Positions 1 to 12,757 are shown, counted from the stretch's first letter. The stretch: DNA of 64,000 nucleotides from Lophium mytilinum (GCA_010093605.1 MU004181.1:2696215-2760214), one strand, 5' to 3'. The notes: a model not told the origin generated them from the letters alone. Program-made: numbers and translations.

Positions 1-1197
1 TTCGTTCCAGATGCGTACGCGCTAACCGCCGCCCCTGAGACATGGAGCATTCTTCTCTCCCAAAGACGTCGCTGGATCAATTCCACCATCCACAACTTGG
101 CTGAACTGGTTTTCATCAAGGACATGTGTGGATTCTGCTGCTTCAGTATGCGATTCGTCGTTTTCATCGACCTTTTCGGAACAATCATTCTCCCTTCTAC
201 CTGCGTTTACCTAGGTTATCTCATTTACCTAGTCGCATCTCACTCTGGACAATTCCCCACGATCTCGATTATCTTACTCGCGGCTGTCTACGGATTACAA
301 GCCATCATCTTTCTCATCAAGCGACAGTGGCAGCACATTGGCTGGATGATCATCTATATCATGGCGTACCCGATCTACTCTTTCGTCCTACCAATCTACT
401 CATTCTGGAAACAAGATGACTTCTCGTGGGGAAACACCCGTGTCGTTCTTGAAGAGAAAGGCGACAAGCAGGTAGTCGCTGAAGAAGAAGAAGGTTACGA
501 CTCCAGAAGTGTTCCTTTACAGTCATGGGATGACTATGCAGCTCAGCATTCTCTTCCTGGTCGCCGTGGAGTTGTTGCTGCGCATTCCGAGAAGGGCATG
601 CATAGCACATACGACGATGACGGTTACGAAATGAACGACATGCAGTCCGTCTACTCGTCCGTCAAGCCCCAGTCAACCATCATGTCCAACATGCATCATA
701 TATCGCACATGCCACCACAGTCTCCAGGTCCATATGCCGGCATGCAGCAACGGGCATCTCACTACTCCAACTTCTCTCGGTACACAGACAACCCACAACC
801 ACAACAACACGGAGCCGACGGGCGTCTGATGTCCATGGGTGGCATGAGCGACCACTACCAGGCCTCGCCGTACGGCCAGCGACCAAGTATGGGCTTCCAG
901 AGCTCAGACAATCTCATGGCCATGCAATCCACGCCGCCAATCGGACGTTCTCGCAGCCCACTTGGATTTGGTGGCTCTCGACCTGGTAGCACTGTCAATT
1001 TCCAGAACATGATGAATGGACCCTCCGACGGCCAAATCGTGGAAGCCATCCAAGCGTGTCTGATGGAGGTCGACATGGACAATGTCACCAAGAAGCAGCT
1101 AAAGGCGCTCACCGAGCAGCGCTTGCAGACTCAATTGAGCGGAGAGAGGCGGACGTTCTTGGATCAGGCGATTGATCACGAGCTTGCGAACATGTAA
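1..1197 (+). CDS. Chitin synthase, class V/VII type, C-terminal part (5' end outside window)
   Basis: The frame is open from base 1 to the stop at 1195-1197, so this is the last ~398 residues of a longer gene. Near its start is the QRRRW signature (bases 61-75), the product-binding motif of processive family 2 glycosyltransferases such as chitin synthase. Several hydrophobic membrane segments follow (about residues 45-135, including [20 protein letters not shown]), then a polar tail rich in Ser, Gln, Met and Gly. The last ~55 residues (from about 1030) look like a DEK_C domain, typical of class V and VII chitin synthases, which also carry an N-terminal myosin-like motor; that motor would lie upstream, outside the window. 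Such enzymes polymerise UDP-GlcNAc into wall chitin at hyphal tips and septa. The family call is firm. Class V versus VII cannot be decided without the missing N-terminus. Confidence 0.93.
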   Translation, partial: FVPDAYALTAAPETWSILLSQRRRWINSTIHNLAELVFIKDMCGFCCFSMRFVVFIDLFGTIILPSTCVYLGYLIYLVASHSGQFPTISIILLAAVYGLQAIIFLIKRQWQHIGWMIIYIMAYPIYSFVLPIYSFWKQDDFSWGNTRVVLEEKGDKQVVAEEEEGYDSRSVPLQSWDDYAAQHSLPGRRGVVAAHSEKGMHSTYDDDGYEMNDMQSVYSSVKPQSTIMSNMHHISHMPPQSPGPYAGMQQRASHYSNFSRYTDNPQPQQHGADGRLMSMGGMSDHYQASPYGQRPSMGFQSSDNLMAMQSTPPIGRSRSPLGFGGSRPGSTVNFQNMMNGPSDGQIVEAIQACLMEVDMDNVTKKQLKALTEQRLQTQLSGERRTFLDQAIDHELANM

Positions 1198-1738
1198 GGC
1201 GTCAAGTCTCAGGTCATTGAGGATTGCGTGAGGTCAACTCAGGTAAATAGGCATTGCATCTATGGTGTTTCTTGTATTTTTCCTCTTTTTCTTAGGAGTT
1301 TCAGCGGATCTGAGGGTTGCAAGGTGAAATGGTTTCTACATCTGGCGCTCGAACCTGGTCTTCAAAATGGAGTCTCTCTCTACAGCTGCATATTGGTTCG
1401 TGGTAATAATAGGAAGGAGGCTCAAGGAGGATCTAGCTTAAATATGAGGATCTTTGAAACTTTAAGGCTGTTATTAAGCTTGGTGATTTGCTTCTCTTGT
1501 TTTTACATGTTTGCTTATGCATATTGCCTGGAGAATAGGATGTTTCTTTCGTGACTCACCGTCCATGCCACCCATGTTATTTTACACCGTTCGCACGTGG
1601 TGTACTCGGAGTACCTGCTCCAATACAAATGAGGGTCCGATCGTAAGACTTCAAGATCAAGCAGCTATCGAGCTTTCCTTCGCAGTTATTCCCGCTCCTC
1701 TATGAATTTTCTGAATACATACGCTCTCTCAACACAAT
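1198..1738. other. Intergenic: chitin synthase 3' end and acetyltransferase promoter
   Basis: No convincing gene. The short frames here overlap one another and show no recognisable domain. The stretch should hold the chitin synthase 3' UTR and the start region of the next + strand gene. Confidence 0.5.
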
Positions 1739-2939
1739 ATGGCTGATCAAACCCCGTCATCCTCCGTCGCCATCACAACCAGCGGCAAAGGTTGCTATTG
1801 CCCCAGCCCACACCCCTCTATGCAACTGACCACCCCATTCAGACTACCTCTCCCAAAGCGCCACTGTCCTCGCCGACGCCTTCGCCAACGACCCTGCGAT
1901 CACGTATCTACTCAACGTCCTGCCACCTTCCAAACAAGATCCCTATCGCCACACCCTTTTCAATGCCTTCTATACGGGCGCTGCTCTAAACGGAGCTTCC
2001 TTTACGGAGGCAGATGAATGGCGCTGTGTAGGCGTGCTGTTGCCGCCCGGGAAGAACGTGGATAATCCCCTCACGCTAGTGCAGAGCGGGTTGTTTGGAG
2101 TGTTATGGAACTTGGGGATAAAAGGGGTGTGGGTGAGTGGTATTCTCCTTTCTCCTCAGGTACCAAATGTGAAGTTCGTCCTCTGTATCTGAATGTCTTT
2201 CGCATTTATCGCAGATCGCCCTGAACTCTCTCCTGTGAATCACATACCTACATCTTATCACAGTCTTACAGTCATATACGCTCTTCATGTCACACTGACC
2301 TCCCCGCCCATTCCCAGCGCATGACCCACGAATACGCCTCCAAACCCGCTACCCTCAAATCTCGCACCTTGGAAACTCACTCCAAGAAAGCCTACTATAT
2401 TTTCAACCTCGGCACTAAGGAAGAATATCGAGGAAATGGTCAGCCTGTCGTCTCCATCTTCTACGATTTCTTCTTGTTCTCCCATTACTCGCATTACTTC
2501 TTATTCCCCCATTACTCCCATTACTCCCATTATTCGCATTACTTCTTATTCCCCCATTACTCCCATTACTCCCATTACTCCCATTACTCCCATTACTTCT
2601 TATTCCCCCATTACTCCCATTACTCCCATTACTCCCATTACTCCCATTACTCCTATTAACCCACAAACAGGCCTCTCAACCCACCTAATCCACCACTACC
2701 AATCGCTCGCCGCCGCAACGAACGCCCCAATCTGGCTCGAGGCTACGACCGCCTACTCACATAATTTGTACACGAAGCTAGGCTTCCACACCGCGGGCGA
2801 GATCGTGCTTGGTCAAGGCGTGGCAGGGGCAGATGGGACGGTTTCGAAAGGCGGCGAGGGGGTCAAGATTTGGGGGATGGTGTGGTGGCCGCCTGTGAAG
2901 AAGGAGGAGGAGGAGATTGTGGTATATAGAACGGGATGA
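1739..2939 (+). CDS. GNAT-family N-acetyltransferase, 4 exons
   Basis: Exons 1739-1790, 1843-2132, 2318-2438 and 2671-2939 join to 732 nt (243 aa). The first intron is only 52 bp, with a CTGAC branch site before TTCAG. The protein opens with MADQTPSSSVAITTSG. It has the N-terminal helices expected of the fold, and the acetyl-CoA-binding motif EEYRGNG-LSTHL lies across the junction of exons 3 and 4. The C-terminal part (LEATTAYSHNLYTKLGF) is the usual last strand-helix block of small GNAT enzymes. They transfer an acetyl group from acetyl-CoA to an amine; the substrate cannot be read from the sequence. The third intron (2439-2670) is mostly a 9-bp tandem repeat, listed separately. The start at 1739 is the first ATG that splices in frame into the conserved part. 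Confidence 0.87.
2481..2657. repeat. 9-bp minisatellite (CCCATTACT-type) inside intron 3 of the acetyltransferase
   Basis: About 18 imperfect copies of a CCCATTACT unit. Blocks of perfect units are separated by longer variants that contain TTCTTATTC. The array fills most of the 232 bp intron. Read on the other strand it is open and would encode Ser-Asn-Gly repeats, but nothing supports that as a gene. Confidence 0.92.
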
Positions 2940-3805
2940 GTAGTGCGTAGCATAGAGGCCTTGGGATGCAGAGCTCTGCACGTATGAGATGGAGGAGGAG
3001 GGAGTAGATGGGGAGTGGTACATAGGGAAGGGTTTAGTGTAATTGAGGCTAGGCTTGTGTGTTGAGCGGCTTGATTAGAAATGGAGAGCTCTGCGTCCGT
3101 CTTGGAGCTCGATCTGCGTCTTCCTTTTATACTTGGTATACGTGCACGTGCAAGCTGGTCGAGGAATACAGATACCGTTATTTCAATTTTTCTCGAGATG
3201 ATTCTCATCGCCTCCGTTGATGATTTTTATCATTTGCTATACGGTTTGTTCAAAGTTTTGACATGTCTAGTTGTTTCCTAGCAGTTTCTTCCTCTCTACA
3301 TACTTAAAAGCCGTACGTACGTAGTTAGAGACACTGCCAGTTTGATCATACAATTTACTAGTTCACATTTCAATTGTTACCGTTGAACCGGGAACCAGTC
3401 TGCTATTGACGCGCCATGCCAAACCCATATAATACAGATTCCAGTCTAGAGTAATTGGCAGTCACATGCTCAAACAGACCGCAAACCGCACGGATTGGTC
3501 TCTCCTTATCTGTTCTGAGATCTTTGAGTCTGTACTTCATTCAAAGACCAATTTAGTGTCAACAGACAGAGTGCACTCCTCGCTTGCTTGTAGAATTCGG
3601 ACACGCCAAATCGAGCTTCTAAACGGAGACATCGCTGAGTAGTATGACCAGGAGGCTCAGGTCAGTCCCGTCGCAGGCGGTGTTAGACAGATAATTAGAA
3701 GAGAGTATGTTATGAATTTGAGGCTTGTGTCGTTGATTCCTTCCGTCATGTTGATGTTTATGAGATTTATAGGTACTTATTCAGACTGTTCGTCGAGGTT
3801 CTGCA
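2940..3805. other. Intergenic between convergent acetyltransferase and END3 genes
   Basis: 866 bp between two convergent genes. I see no protein-coding signal beyond short random frames. It should hold two 3' UTRs; no structured RNA or repeat was recognised. Confidence 0.5.
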
Positions 3806-5167
3806 TCACCTCCCCGCTTTCGCTTCTTCAATCTCCCGCCTCAAATCACTCAGCACCTCCAACCTCCTCGAAAGATGTCCCTGGAGCCCCTCGACCTGTT
3901 CTTTGACCGTATCAATCTCTTCTCTCACTCCGCCAAGCCCCTTGACCGCACCCCCTTCTCCACTCTCCAAATCCCTCAACACACCCCTCTTATAATCCAA
4001 CATTAGCTCCAATTCCCGTTTCACCAGCGCTGGCTTGGTATCTCTCTTCCCTCCGCCCCGCCTTTCCTCCCCATCCTTCTCAATCCGCTCAATCTTGTCC
4101 TCCAGTTCTTTCAACTGCTTCCTCAACCGCACCTCCTCCCAATCCTCCGTTGTCCTCCCCCCAAAATCCGTCCCCTTTGCCCTGTACGCCCCCGCCTTAT
4201 CTCCCACCCCCAACCGCGTGAGATAGGCATCCCCAAACTTCGCCTTCCGCCCCGTACTCGTATCATCCCCGCCATGCGCCGCCCACTTCCGCTGCGGCTG
4301 CACCCGCTCGACATCATAATCAATATGCGCGCTCTCAAAGCTCTGCCTCAGACTCGGCGGCACGCTCCTCGGCACCCTGAACCCCTCACTGCGGCCATTC
4401 AGCACGTGCAGAAACGCGAGGCAGGCGTCTTTGCCCACAGTCTCGCGCGCTTTCGGGTTGACGAGGTTCCACGCGGAGCGGATGTCGGTGTCGGGGACGT
4501 CGTCGAGGCTGGCGAAGAGCGGCTCGAGCGCGTGGAAGGAGACGCCGCCGTGGCCGTCGCGGTTCGCTGTGTAGATCTCCTCGTACTTGGCTTTGTCCGC
4601 CGGCGACATGTACCAGTCGAAGCCGTCTATGAGGCCGGGGGTGTCGTCGTCGTCGTCGTCGACGGTTTCGAAGGCGGGTAGGGAGGAGGAGAGCGCGCGC
4701 GAAGCTTGCACGAGATGGGCTTTTGATTCGGGCACGAGCCAGTCGGGGAGGGTGGTCGGGACATCGAGGGCTTCCTGTGGTAGGGGATTGGGTGTTACTT
4801 GCGTTCTTTTGGGAGGATTGAGGGTAGACTCGGGCAGGAAACGCAACATATATCGATCCAGTCCACACTAGAACAGTGGGAGACAAAGATAGGGTAGGAA
4901 GATCAAGAAATAGCATGCCCTACATACCCCATTCACTAAATCGAAAATCAACCTCATAGCTACGCAGAACTCCTCAAAGTCTAGCTTCCCGTCATTGTCC
5001 ACGTCGGCAAGGTCCCACACCCGTTCTAGCTGTTCATCTCGTAGTTGCGAGTTCTTGAGCACTGACGCAGCCTGTGTGCCGTCGAGGTGGGTGCCGCCGT
5101 TTGCGAGGCTGCTGAAGATCTCCCAGTACTTGGTCACTTCCCATTGCTCGATCTTCTTGGTCGACAT
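3806..5167 (-). CDS. END3: Actin cytoskeleton-regulatory complex protein End3, 2 exons
   Basis: Exons 5167-4928 and 4774-3806 join to 1209 nt (402 aa), the usual length for fungal End3. Exon 1 begins [18 protein letters not shown] and forms an EH domain with a calcium-binding-type loop ([13 protein letters not shown]). Splicing with donor GTATGT at 4927 and acceptor CACAG at 4775 gives the conserved run [20 protein letters not shown] second EH region follows, with [20 protein letters not shown], and the C-terminus is a long charged coiled coil (about residues 260-400). End3 works with Pan1 and Sla1 at cortical actin patches in the internalisation step of endocytosis. A later acceptor-like site near 4869 (TTCTAG) is less likely because it would insert non-conserved residues. 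Confidence 0.93.
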
Positions 5168-6104
5168 GATCGGGGTGGAGGTGGGTATAACAAAAAAGAG
5201 AGGATTTGAGTGGTTGGTGGGTGGTATAACGTTTGGAAGTGCTGGAAGCTCACAGCTCACCCTGGAGGTGACGTTCGCGCTTGGACTCGATCTCCGGCAC
5301 TACCGAGTCACGTGCAAGAAGCATAGCTAGTTGCAAGTAGGTACTAGAAATGAGTAGGATGCGCTTTTAAACACCACTCAGTTTGTTCCTCTTCTATCCA
5401 ATCGAATTACCTGATGCATACCATGTCAGGCAAGGAGGTAGGTCCAACAACAGTCACAGATCCATTATATTACCACTTCAGCCTCAGCACCCACACGTCA
5501 TTAAAGAACACATACTATACACAAAGCACGCAGCACACTTTCTTCCTCTTCCGAAAGATAAGCAAGACTAGAACAATTCCAAATCAAATTCGCCATAGCC
5601 TCGCTAAAAGCCAATCAAATCAAGCAACCAATCTGATAGTTTGAACAAAATGCATGCAATGACGAGGAGCTATCCGTTCTCACCCCAAATCGTACTGAAC
5701 AAACAAACACCAAGCCGACCCAACCCAGCAGCCAACTTCGCAAACAAGCAACACCCAAAAGAAGCGCTTGAAAAAAAGATCCGTCTCGTACATGACATGA
5801 TTCCCTTCCCAACGTGAGCTGATTTAGTCCACAGGTATTTCAAAAGGGGGGAGTTGGGGAATATAAAAGAAGTGGTATATGAAGGCGCCTTCACACCCCT
5901 CCGAAGTATACAAGAAATTGAATGCGAAGGAAAGAGGTAATAATAGGCAAAGTCTCCAGAAGCCCCTCGGTGGAGCTTCTAGAGGAAAGAAGAGTCGTTA
6001 TAGAGTGGGTTGCAGAACTACAGTTTTCGTAGCTAGCGACGATACTCTTCGAAAGACTCCAGAGGCAAGGCATGAGTTCGCGATGGGAGAGCATCACATC
6101 GTGT
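5168..6104. other. Intergenic: END3 upstream region and RhoGAP 3' region
   Basis: 937 bp with no supported gene. Both neighbours run on the minus strand, so it should contain the End3 promoter and 5' UTR and the RhoGAP 3' UTR. Small frames here lack recognisable domains. Confidence 0.5.
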
Positions 6105-9100
6105 TCAGTCCTCAGAAAAGACGAACTTATGGTTCTCAAATAGCGCTTGGACAGCAACACGTTGTTGTTGCACGTCGGTCATTTCGCGTTCCAGAGTCAT
6201 CGGGCGCATGATGGTCGGTGCGAAAACCACAGCGAGGTTGAGTGGAGTCATCTACTTGTGTGAGCGTGATGTTTCAGCAGGGAAATTAAAGGTTTAAACT
6301 TACAAGATTATCCGTTTCATGCTGAATGACGCGTGAAAGATGGAATACCAGAAATTGGAGGCAATCGCGATGGGCTCGTGGCAATTCGTTGACTGCTGCT
6401 AGAATGGAATGCGCTTTTTCCTCAGTATCTTGAACTTCTGTTTCTTTGTCAGCTGTATTCTACACAAGTTCAGAAGAGTCAGACATACGCCCTGCCTCAA
6501 GGAACTGATCGTAAACGTCGTAAGTGATCAACGGAACAGGCAATCTCCGGAAATATTGCTTTAAGCAAGATGTGACGGCGTGGATGTCTAGGTCTGGGTC
6601 GGATATATCGTAGTCGGGACTTTTCTCGAATCCACCGCGCACGATATTGACTTGGCCGGAGCCCCCGCTCTTCCGATAAATGCCTTCGGCATCCATGCCT
6701 GTTGACACGCGTTAGTTGAGCTGTGCGAGAGTATGACCAGCATTGACTCACCTCTCAATTCAACCTCTTCGATACATCGAGTCACGATGCTTGGAATTAC
6801 ACGTTTCTCAAAGTCGCATCGAGCGGTCAGATCCGAGCCAAATAGGACTGAGAAGTAGTGAGTAAAGAGACAGGCATCCTTGGTGGAAGAAACGTACCTG
6901 AACTGTGCTCTCCAGCCAGATTGCTGCTGCTAGTGTTGTTTTGTGAAGTCTTCTGTAATCTATCCGGCTTACCAGGAACTCCCTTCTGCGAGAACCACCC
7001 TCTAGCTGCCTCGTTTCTAGCGGCCTCGTCTCTTGTTCTAGCTGCGGATGCCATCGAGGAAGTATCCGAGGATGGAGGTATCGATCCGTACGGGGTGCCG
7101 ATGACGTTGATGTTGTACTGGTCTTCACGACGATTTTCTGACGCAAAGGCGCCCTTGATTCCCTTAGTCACGTTCTTGGCGAGGCCTTGACCACCCTTCT
7201 TCCAATTGAACTTGTTCGGCTTCCCCTTGCGAATATTGACGACTTGAGGCGCAGAAACCATCGTTGCTTCAGCATCTGCCTCTTGGATCAGGTTCGAGTA
7301 GGAATGCTCGTGTGTGATTGCGTGTAAATCCATGGCCAGGTCGGATTTGCCCTTCTGCTGGGCGTGGTAGATCCCGAGCCCGTTCGCAGGACGTCCACCA
7401 TCAATCGAGTTACTTCCATTGTGGTGCTTGTTTTCTTTCAGAGACTTTTGAATGGTTTCGATCAAATCTCGGTTCATGTTCGAAAGCTTCGTGTTTTGTG
7501 CGCTCAAAGACTCGTATTCTTGGAATCCTTTGTCCTTCATCTGGATGAGATTGGATATCTCGTTGGTTAGGTCCGTCCGCCTTGTGATCAGCTCTTCGAT
7601 TTGTCCACCAAGCTGGTCTTTCAACTTCTGAAGCGAAGCCCCAAAGTCTCGCAGAATGTCTGACTTAAGCTCCTTGATATCTAGAGACTGATTGTTATCC
7701 TTCGCCTTTTTCAGATGCTCGGTCATGATTTCGAGCTCTCGGATGACCATTTCGCGCTGCGTGTCCAGGACCGCCATGGTGTTCCGCTTTTCCCTCAGCA
7801 TAGTGTTCGCCTGCTTCAAGTCCGAGGCATTATTGACAGTCTCGCGTAAGTCATTCTTTTCTGCTTCCAGTTCCGCGATTCTTTGCTGGGCTCTCCGTAG
7901 CTCGTTCCGCAGATTGGAGTTTTCTTCTCTGGAGTCTGGGGAGGGCATGGTGGGGCTGCTTATAAGGTCAATAGACCCGTTGGTGGGCCACTTCTTATGT
8001 CCACCAGCCGACACTCGAGACCCTCTGTCGCTGAAACTCCGTCCGTGCTTGGAGACAGCGTTGGACACCCGTCGCAGCACGGACGGATCCTTGTCGCCAT
8101 GTTCTTGGCTCATCAACAGTCGAGCCAGATCCTCGTCCATTGAGAAGTCGCCTTGCGCACTGTATCGTGGGAGGCCTGCAGAGGCAAAGCCATGGGATTG
8201 GTCGCTTTGCACCGTGCTGACAGACTCGTTAGTCCGATGTTGGTGGGGTGGAGGTGGTGGAGGTGCAGGCGGAGCACGAGGGGATGTGAAGTTGTCGCCC
8301 GTCTGTGCTGCGCCAGGGCGGTCAGCGGATCGAGAGGGCGGATCGGGCGTGTTGAGGATGCTCTTCGACGTTGGGGACTCAATGGGACTGGAGATGGTGT
8401 AACCGCCGTTCATGTGCGACCTAATCCCTCCGGCAGACATCTTCCGCTCATGCATTGGGGCAGTGGGCGTAGAAGGCGAGGATTTGGAAGGGGCATCCTT
8501 CCGCGCGAGGCCCGGCTTGAGTGAGTCTTCCCGCTTTGGCCGCTCCACCACTTTCTGGGTTGAGCTGTAAGACGAGGCCTGCGACGATGTCGACTCTTCG
8601 CGAGCCCGCGAATCCGGAGCCACAGGTGAAGACGACAGTGACGACCCATCAAGCTGTGGACTCAGCGTCCTGCCTGCCGCATCTACTGCCGGTGAATTCT
8701 GCGACGGAGATCGCAGCTCGGATCGCGAGCCGCTTCTAGATGCGGTTTTCTTATTTTTAGGAACTTCCTGTAGCTTGAATGCATCGCCCTGGCTTGAAGA
8801 CGCTGTTTGTGGGCTCGCCATTTGCGTGCGGGACCGGTCGTTCCCAACTATAGGCGACGCGGTCGACGAAGGCGGTGGCATTGGCTCCTTCCGCTTCCGA
8901 ACAGTCTCCACCACATTATCTGAGTTCGCGCGGCCCTTCTCCTGATATGCAATGTGGGGGCTTGCTGCCGCTGTGGAGGGCTTGACTGCAGGGCGGTCTC
9001 TCTCGGTTGATGCTGATCTGGACGAGCCCGGTCTGTTCTCTTTGAGCATATCGCGGTGCGATGTGTTCGATGGCCGATTGAAATAATCTCGCCCGGTTTT

Positions 9101-10176
9101 AGATTCCTGTCCCCTGGTGTGGCCAGCCTCCACCGGGCCTTCGTTGAATTTGCGAGACTTGCCAAGCGGGGACGGCCCTGGAGCGACTGTCGGGTCGAGT
9201 GCGAACGGAAGGAGGATACCATCTTCGCCGTTGTCAGACGGATCGGATTGTTTTGGTTCCTTGGGTTCCTTGGGTTCCTTGTGTTCCTTGTAGGTGCTTG
9301 CGGGGAGGGTCTCTGTGGGGCTGTTAGGACTAGGGACTGGATCTCGAGACTAGCTGGAGCAAAAGTACCTTTGGGCGCCTCAAAAGACGCAGGAGACGCA
9401 TCTCTGCGGAAGTTACCAGGGGAAGAGTCCTTCCTCATACTGGAACCGCGCGGTCGGGGAGAAGTGTCGGTGGTTGGTGGCTCCGAGTACTGTTCAGACG
9501 AGGGGGTATCCATGTCTGGGGTGAATGTGCTCGACGGAAGGGCACTAGGCGGCAAAGCAGGAAGAGACTTGTCGAATATCGCCCCAGTCGCTGCTGGAGG
9601 TGCTTTCTTGGATTTTTTACGACGTCGAGCCATAAGCGATTCATGACACGACATGCAGAATATGCCCTGTGACGTGCGCGCATAGCGGAGATTCTCGATT
9701 TTCCGTTTACAATTCCTGCAGCGGAAGCAGTTGGCACAGAATGCCTGGTCCCCCGTAAGGATTGCCAGATCCTCAATCTTGTTGCCGCAGTGGTTGCAGC
9801 TGTATGTGCAGTTGTTGCAGATGAGTGAGCCATCGCCGAGGAGGAGGAGGTTCGCATCCGAGTCGAGGAGGGTGCCGCAGGTGTTGCAGCGAAAGCAATC
9901 GATATGCCATCGGTTCCCAGCTGCGCGAGCGTCAGAGATGTCGGTCGAAGCGCAGACACAGCAGCGAAAGCGGGAGACACGCAGGTAGGTAGCAGGACTC
10001 ATGGTGACAACTTACCTAGTTCGAAAGCCTTGCCCTCTTCCAGAATCTTATAGCAGCACAATTAGCAACGGTCCAATTGCTCGGACGGCAACGCATACCT
10101 CTCCGCAGTTCTTGCAAGGGTAGACAACGTCATCTGGGTCCAGAGGGGACTCTGGATATGCCCCAGGCGACTCCAT
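6105..10176 (-). CDS. LIM-domain Rho GTPase-activating protein (Rga1-type), 8 exons
   Basis: Exons 10176-10099, 10046-10016, 9920-9369, 9312-6898, 6847-6752, 6698-6489, 6437-6304 and 6251-6105 join to 3663 nt (1220 aa). Two LIM zinc-binding domains lie at about residues 21-77 and 79-138. LIM1 is cut by two introns, one flanking a 31-nt exon that encodes ILEEGKAFEL. A long Ser/Pro-rich disordered region follows, with a poly-Pro stretch and a KEPKEPKEPK repeat. A coiled coil spans about 683-848. The RhoGAP domain (about 1026-1220) has the arginine-finger motif EGIYRKSG and NLAVVFAPTIMRP. Yeast proteins of this layout (Rga1/Rga2) stimulate GTP hydrolysis by Cdc42 and set polarity and septin sites. 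Lrg1 normally has three LIM domains, so Rga1-like fits better. The target GTPase is inferred from family. Confidence 0.92.
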
Positions 10177-12721
10177 AGCGGCGGCGGGTGAGCACTGGTG
10201 CGGTGTTCAAGGAGTCTGCTTGTCGAGGGCGGAAGACGAAGCCTCAGGCCGCACTGAGAGGCCGTTACAGTCGCAGATACGGAGGAGGGTGCGCAGCGAT
10301 CGTCAAGGGCGGACTTGGGGGCGCGGTAGCGGACTTTGCATGGCACTCAACGGTCAGGGTGGCGCACACGGGCGGCGGAGGTGCGGTGAAGGAGGGCTGG
10401 GCGCAGGGTGAGGGCTCTGGCGGAGGTGGTCCGCTCACGCAGATGGCCTTGCTGATGAAGAGGTGTTCGCTCAAGGTGTGGTGGATGGAGGGCTAGCTAA
10501 TTCGGTATGGTGTGGCACACTTAGGGTGCGCGCCCGAGCTCTCAGCCAGGACCAGCAGCGAGCAGACGCTTGTGATTCAGGGTCCCAGGCCAGATTGGGT
10601 ACAGTACTACGCAACCTGGGGTGTCAAAAAGGTACGCGGGCAGCAGTCGGATTTGCTTAGGCTTGGAGGTAAAGAGCAATGGCCGCGCTGTGTGGCCGCA
10701 CAACTCATAGCCACCTCGAGGCTGGCAACGTCTGCATCCCCCCGAATGCACTCAACGGCAACGTGAAACTACGACGCCCGGGCCTCGCTCACGGCACCTC
10801 CATCGCGGGCGGCAGCCGAGCGCAGCGATCAGGCCGTGTCGAGCCCTCCGCACCGACGATCGAACTGCCTTCAGCTTCTCGTCCAGCACTACTGCCACAC
10901 TGCCCTCACCAGCGCGGCATATCGCACGCTGGATTGGCCCATCGGTCGCCGGAGACAAGGCCCGGCTCCGCTGCATGCGCTGCTGCTCGCAATATGCCAG
11001 GGCGTGATGGAGGAATATAAATCGAGGTGAGGTCGAGCCCCCTCTTTTGCACATGCCCTAGGCCGCAAGGGAACCGTCGTCGACAGCCACACAAGCTCGA
11101 GCACGACGACGACCCGTTCGCTCAGGGCCTTCCCCACCGCCGGCGCAAGAGACGCCAGGGGCGGCATCGTCTGTAAAAATAGACGCTGCCCACTGCCCTG
11201 CCGCAGGATGCCTTCTGGCAGCGCGCCTGAAAACACCACACCACCACCATCACAGCTTGTCAGCCGCGAGGTAACTTGTCCTGCCCTCGTCGAGCTACGG
11301 TGCTGAGCGCGGCCGTGCCGCGACCGAATGGGCTTTTGGCGGTGGGACGCCCTTCAAACAACTTGGCCATCACCGACATCAGCCGTAGTTTCAGAAAGCC
11401 AGGCCCTGCGGTTGGACCAACACGTGTCCACCTTCCCTCTGCATCGCCAGCCCCGATGTTTCTCAGAGCATCGAGAGTCCAGACAACCGCTCTGTCACGC
11501 TGCTTTGCGCGTAGGCGGCAATGATCCTCTCTCCTACTCCCAACATGCACCCCACACGCTTCATGTCGGCCACCCAAGCTCGCGCTCACCTCCTTGCTGA
11601 GACAGCTAGGTACGCAGACGGATCGTGGCCCTTGTTTCACCGTGCCGAGCGGGTACCTGGGCACCTGGCTCTCGGGAGTGGTTGGCGACACATCCGCCTG
11701 GTCCTACCGCCTCAGGTCTCGCCGGTCACATGACAGGGGGTATACCACGCGTCATGCTCCTATATCACGTCCTCTGCAACCCCTCTATGCATCTCTAACT
11801 CACAGACTTCGAAATTGCGCTCTGCACTGCGTTGGTGTAGAGGTACCCTACTAGTGACAGCAACAGCGGACAGCATACAAACGCAACACGAGACCCCCTA
11901 CCGCAAGCACCGCTGCCGTCGTTCATCCGTAGGTATGATGCGTGGAGGTTAGTTTTAGGTGGTGGCACAGCGTTTATAATCATGCGTCGCACAGTCAGAC
12001 TCTAGTCTCTTCCTCATCCTCCCATTTGCTGTCCCATTCGCGAAATTTCCAGGTTTCGAACGTCTCATAGGGTTACGTCTGCAATTTAATTCATGTGGAG
12101 ACGTTGCGTGTCATCTTGCCCATGCGGCTCGTTCAAAACGCAAAGCATTGCGCAAGCACGTCCACTGTAAACACAAGAGCACATACATACCCCACGAACT
12201 GTTTGAGAAACTAGGTGGTCTACAGATGTAAGTGGCGACGTTTTGGCAGGTTGTAGGTGTAGGACCGCACTCGTCACATTCCGACCACGTGCCAGTCATC
12301 GTTCACGTTACCCCAGGAATTACAAGCGTCAGAATACACGTTTGGTTGGCTGACGTGCGCATGTCTCGCCCGTCTACTGGTTGGGTAACCTCACACATTC
12401 AGGAGCACTGCAGCCGTTACAGAAATTTGCTCAGCATGTAAGTTTGGAAAACGTCAGCACACGAAACGCTTATCAGATATGTGTTCCTATAAGCAGGCTG
12501 TCTAGATCTTCGCACTAGTAATGCCGTCTCTGGACCACCCCTGTCCTAGTCGTAGATGACCTGTTTCACTGCTGCGCTCTTAGAAGAGCACTACATAATA
12601 CATCTTTCACGTATCATACTATGCTCACTTCAATAATGCAGTCGAGGGTAGGAACGTCGGCCCAGCCAGGACTCTACACTCAGCATTTGGAGAAAGTCAT
12701 AACGAAATGTTCTCAGCAGTG

Positions 12722-12757
12722 CTTGCAATAAACCGCGCTTTTAGCGGGTATTGCAAG
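12722..12757. repeat. Inverted repeat (hairpin) in the gene-poor block
   Basis: CTTGCAATA at 12722-12730 is matched perfectly by TATTGCAAG at 12749-12757. A CCGC/GCGG pair (12733-12736 and 12744-12747) lies inside, leaving a short T-rich loop. It is not followed by a gene, so a terminator role is not supported. Confidence 0.7.

Noticed and set aside
2415-2666. Minus-strand frame encoding Ser-Asn-Gly repeats
   Set aside because: It is the reverse reading of the intronic minisatellite; no start context or neighbouring exon supports it.
4869-4927. Shorter END3 intron ending at TTCTAG
   Set aside because: It would insert about 30 non-conserved residues between FDLVNG and the conserved [13 protein letters not shown] segment.
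7692-8402. 236-residue + strand frame opposite the RhoGAP gene
   Set aside because: It is antisense to a well-supported exon and has no recognisable domain.
9056-9646. 196-residue + strand frame opposite the RhoGAP gene
   Set aside because: Shadow of the coding strand; its Leu/Gly-rich repeat mirrors the KEP repeat of the real protein.
10188-11691. Several overlapping frames in GC-rich DNA upstream of the RhoGAP gene
   Set aside because: Frames occur on both strands with no domain, codon bias or splice structure; GC-rich DNA produces such frames by chance.
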